Shown here piece after piece: positions 14,922-18,897 of a DNA stretch of 18,897 nucleotides; position 1 is the stretch's first letter; each line of letters starts with the position of its first letter. Source of the DNA: CAYVWB01 sp964455395 (lineage in GTDB: Bacteria; Desulfobacterota; Desulfovibrionia; Desulfovibrionales; Desulfovibrionaceae); assembly GCA_964455395.1 (NCBI GenBank), contig CAYVWB010000077.1, positions 1-18,897 of the forward strand. Direction: 5' to 3'. The notes beneath the pieces are model-generated. The model did no database searches. It had not been told where the DNA came from and worked only from the letters and a program-made list of their open reading frames with translations. The position numbers were made by a program, and so were the translations under genes.

Positions 14922-14940
14922 GCCTCGAGGACGAGGAAAC
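14916..14940. terminator. Hairpin at the convergent PilZ / RND gene ends
   Basis: CCTCG (14923-14927), an AGGA loop and CGAGG (14932-14936) form a 5-bp stem, extended past a GAG bulge by GTTT/AAAC. It overlaps the PilZ stop codon and sits in a 36-bp gap between converging genes. There is no long T-run, so this is a weak bidirectional terminator candidate. Confidence 0.35.
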
Positions 14941-14957
14941 GGCGACCCGCAAGGGCT

Positions 14958-18881
<3,924 letters not shown>

Positions 18882-18897
18882 CGAACCTTACGAAGCA

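Overview
The window is GC-rich and gene-dense. It looks like a Gram-negative bacterium, most likely a Desulfovibrio-type sulfate reducer (Desulfobacterota, Desulfovibrionales). That placement is inference from recalled architectures. The TPR-plus-PilZ protein has a start that resembles Desulfovibrio proteins, and the RND pump belongs to the long subfamily carrying the DAIPDIGENQ motif. There is no rRNA or other marker to settle it.

Layout. (a) 1-6169 is a type I secretion locus. On the + strand are the 3' part of an ABC exporter whose reading frame is broken by a TAG at 31-33 and whose nucleotide-binding domain is degenerate, a tiny coupled ORF, and an HlyD-type adaptor. Facing them on the - strand is a 1233-residue FecR-RTX protein, the likely exported substrate. 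(b) 6345-8292 holds an exported dienelactone-hydrolase-like enzyme and an unrecognised multi-pass membrane protein, separated by a likely terminator and a pair of C-rich direct repeats. (c) 8447-9574 (-) is a class V PLP enzyme whose last codons are duplicated downstream in an exact 71-bp repeat. (d) 9891-11687 (+) is a patatin-like lipase with a hydrophobic insert. (e) 11852-14921 is a divergent c-di-GMP pair: a PAS-PAS-GGDEF diguanylate cyclase (-) and a TPR-PilZ receptor (+), with a 598-bp AT-richer regulatory gap between them. (f) 14958-18881 (-) is a very long CusA/CzcA-type RND metal-efflux permease. Its apparent N-terminus is probably not genuine, because the last ~140 bases read better as a Thr/Pro-rich protein on the opposite strand.

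How the genes may work together. The ABC subunit, HlyD and RTX protein form one secretion unit; an outer-membrane TolC partner and a canonical ABC half are not in view. The cyclase and PilZ protein form a signalling unit. It is tempting to link c-di-GMP to the large secreted Ca-binding protein, as in Lap-type adhesion systems, but no LapD- or LapG-like gene is present, so that link is speculation. The most unusual elements are the degenerate ABC exporter with the micro-ORF bridge to HlyD, the FecR-RTX fusion, the membrane-inserted patatin, the 71-bp gene-tail duplication and the suspicious right-hand edge. No tRNA, rRNA, CRISPR array or insertion sequence was recognised.
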